From: CAYSHJ01 sp964589725
GTDB lineage: Bacteria > Planctomycetota > Planctomycetia > Planctomycetales > Planctomycetaceae
NCBI GenBank assembly: GCA_964589725.1
Contig: CAZPUJ010000709.1
Coordinates: 1 to 6,809, forward strand
Direction: 5' to 3'
DNA length: 6,809 nucleotides
In this document: piece by piece, positions 5,976-6,809 of the stretch
Numbering within the stretch: the stretch's first letter is position 1
Layout: every line of letters starts with the position of its first letter
Notes under the pieces: generated by a model
Database searches by the model: none
What the model was told of the DNA's origin: nothing
What the model saw: only the letters and a program-made list of their open reading frames with translations
Made by a program: the position numbers and the translations under genes

Positions 5976-6024
5976 GCGCGCGGCGAAGACCTTTTGCGGC
6001 TGGCCAATCATAAAACTACGGAAC

Positions 6025-6117
6025 CTGTAGCCCAGGCCATTGTGGCCTGGTTGATGAGACGTCTGATTCTTTCCCGACGAATCCAATTCAAATCGGCCAC
6101 AAGGGCCGAGGCTACAG
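6025..6117. repeat. Imperfect inverted repeat with nested hairpins
   Basis: CTGTAGCC at 6025-6032 matches GGCTACAG at 6110-6117 in inverse orientation. The full 23-base arms (6025-6047 and 6095-6117) differ at three positions. Each arm also folds on itself: CCAGGCCA/TGGCCTGG around TTG at 6032-6050, and TCGGCC/GGCCGA at 6093-6109. The middle (6051-6092) has no ORF of note. The architecture resembles a small non-autonomous element or a dispersed palindrome. I recall similar TAGCC...GGCCATTGTGGCC sequences between planctomycete genes, not verified here. It lies 20 bases after the CYTH stop codon in the direction of transcription and may affect the 3' end of that transcript. Confidence 0.75.
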
Positions 6118-6137
6118 ATTGTCCACGACCTGCACTT

Positions 6138-6713
6138 TTAGGCAGAGACGCACTGATCGCGTTCCAGCAGCAGCCGCAAATACGAACGTCGTTCGGATTT
6201 GCCCAGGCCCAATTCGCGGGAGAGAGCTAGCAGGCTTTCGCGAGAGGCGTCTCGATCGACTTCGGTCGCGAGTGTTTCGAGTTCCAAAAACCAACCCAAC
6301 TCATGGACCTCGTCGATCGCGAGTTCCCAGTCGCGGCCTTGCCATGCGAGATGATACGGTGTGCGACGCTTCAGCACCTCGCGGACAGAGCGGAAACCGA
6401 GCAGCGTCAGCATCTCGGCAATCTGGTCGGCGGCGGCCAAGCCCGAGGCGACCGAGACTTCGATCTCGTGTCGCGTCTTGGTGACGGCGTCCAGCAGCGG
6501 TCCTTTGTAGGTCAGTGCGTTTTGCTCACCAGCGCACCGCAACCGAAACGCTTCGTCAGTCTGAGCAAAGTCGCGGACTGGATGCGCAAAATACACGTCA
6601 CGCTGGATGACCGTGTCGCTCGGCGTCGCTCCGAGAGCCATGATTCGTTCGCGGACAGCGTCCACGTCGGACGAAGTGGCCAACGGAAATTTCAGTTCGA
6701 CCTCGTAGGTCAT
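6138..6713 (-). CDS. CYTH-domain protein, class IV adenylate cyclase (CyaB)-like or triphosphatase
   Basis: This encodes 191 residues, a usual length for single-domain CYTH proteins. The family folds into a tunnel that binds triphosphates with metal ions. Members make cyclic AMP (CyaB) or hydrolyse inorganic tripolyphosphate or thiamine triphosphate. The defining ExExK motif is present as EVELK (4-8). Further family-type charged strands are IQRDVYFAHP (36-45), AFRLRC (55-60), LTYKGP (67-72), RHEIEV (81-86), VLKRRTPYHL (113-122), WELAIDEVHELGWFLELE (129-146), and a C-terminal segment SERRSYLRLLLE (173-184). Arg, Lys and Glu residues expected to line the tunnel are kept, so it looks active. The start at 6713 is supported by GAGGAG five bases upstream; an in-frame GTG at 6797 would add 28 unlikely residues before the ExExK motif. 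No cAMP receptor gene is nearby, so substrate cannot be decided from context. The gene lies 265 bases upstream of the next minus-strand gene. Confidence 0.88.
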   Translation of the reverse strand: MTYEVELKFPLATSSDVDAVRERIMALGATPSDTVIQRDVYFAHPVRDFAQTDEAFRLRCAGEQNALTYKGPLLDAVTKTRHEIEVSVASGLAAADQIAEMLTLLGFRSVREVLKRRTPYHLAWQGRDWELAIDEVHELGWFLELETLATEVDRDASRESLLALSRELGLGKSERRSYLRLLLERDQCVSA

Positions 6714-6718
6714 CGCGT

Positions 6719-6724
6719 CTCCTC
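6719..6724 (-). promoter_or_regulatory. Ribosome binding site of the CYTH gene
   Basis: GAGGAG on the minus strand ends five bases before the ATG at 6713 and supports it over the in-frame GTG at 6797. No clear promoter is seen in the remaining bases to the window edge. Confidence 0.7.
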
Positions 6725-6809
6725 GCGGTGAGATGACGGCGAATCGCGGCGTTTCGGGACGAGGCGAGATGTTATCGCGGCCGGCGTTTCTCGGCACGGC
6801 GTACGCTCG

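Noticed and set aside
5994..6230. Plus-strand open frame of 78 codons spanning the palindromic element
   Set aside because: It starts at a TTG with no ribosome binding site, runs through the inverted repeat and into the antisense of the CYTH gene, and has no protein-like signal.

Overview
The window looks like chromosomal DNA from a planctomycete (phylum Planctomycetota, probably a Pirellula/Rhodopirellula/Planctomyces-type lineage). This is inferred from three things: secreted proteins with motifs I associate with this phylum (a C-terminal YSYRRPWYFPG segment and paired APFV motifs), a CpaC-like secretin with a long Gly/Pro-rich tail outside any visible secretion operon, and GC-rich palindromic repeats in the gaps between genes. 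No rRNA, tRNA, transposase, integrase or CRISPR array is visible.

Left part, plus strand (1-3613). A 109-residue secreted protein (41-370) is followed by a probable Rho-independent terminator and a gene-free stretch of about 390 bases. Next come a 716-residue outer-membrane secretin (759-2909) and a 191-residue lipoprotein with a glycine tail (3038-3613). The secretin and lipoprotein may form an outer-membrane pair, as CpaC and CpaD do in Tad/Flp pilus systems, but no ATPase, inner-membrane platform or pilin gene lies in the window.

Centre (3614-3831). The convergent gap between the lipoprotein gene and recA holds a perfect 29-bp inverted repeat followed by seven T residues. It can act as a terminator and resembles a dispersed genomic palindrome.

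Right part, minus strand (3832-6713). Read leftwards, the order is a CYTH-domain protein (6713-6138), a 265-base gap with a second, unrelated palindromic element and a TATAAT promoter candidate, a 297-residue secreted protein of unknown function (5872-4979), and a complete recA (4902-3832). The unknown gene and recA are 76 bases apart on the same strand and could be co-transcribed.

No multi-gene defence, secretion or metabolic system is complete here. The points most worth following are the secretin-lipoprotein pair, the two intergenic palindrome families, and low-complexity DNA repeats inside three of the exported-protein genes.
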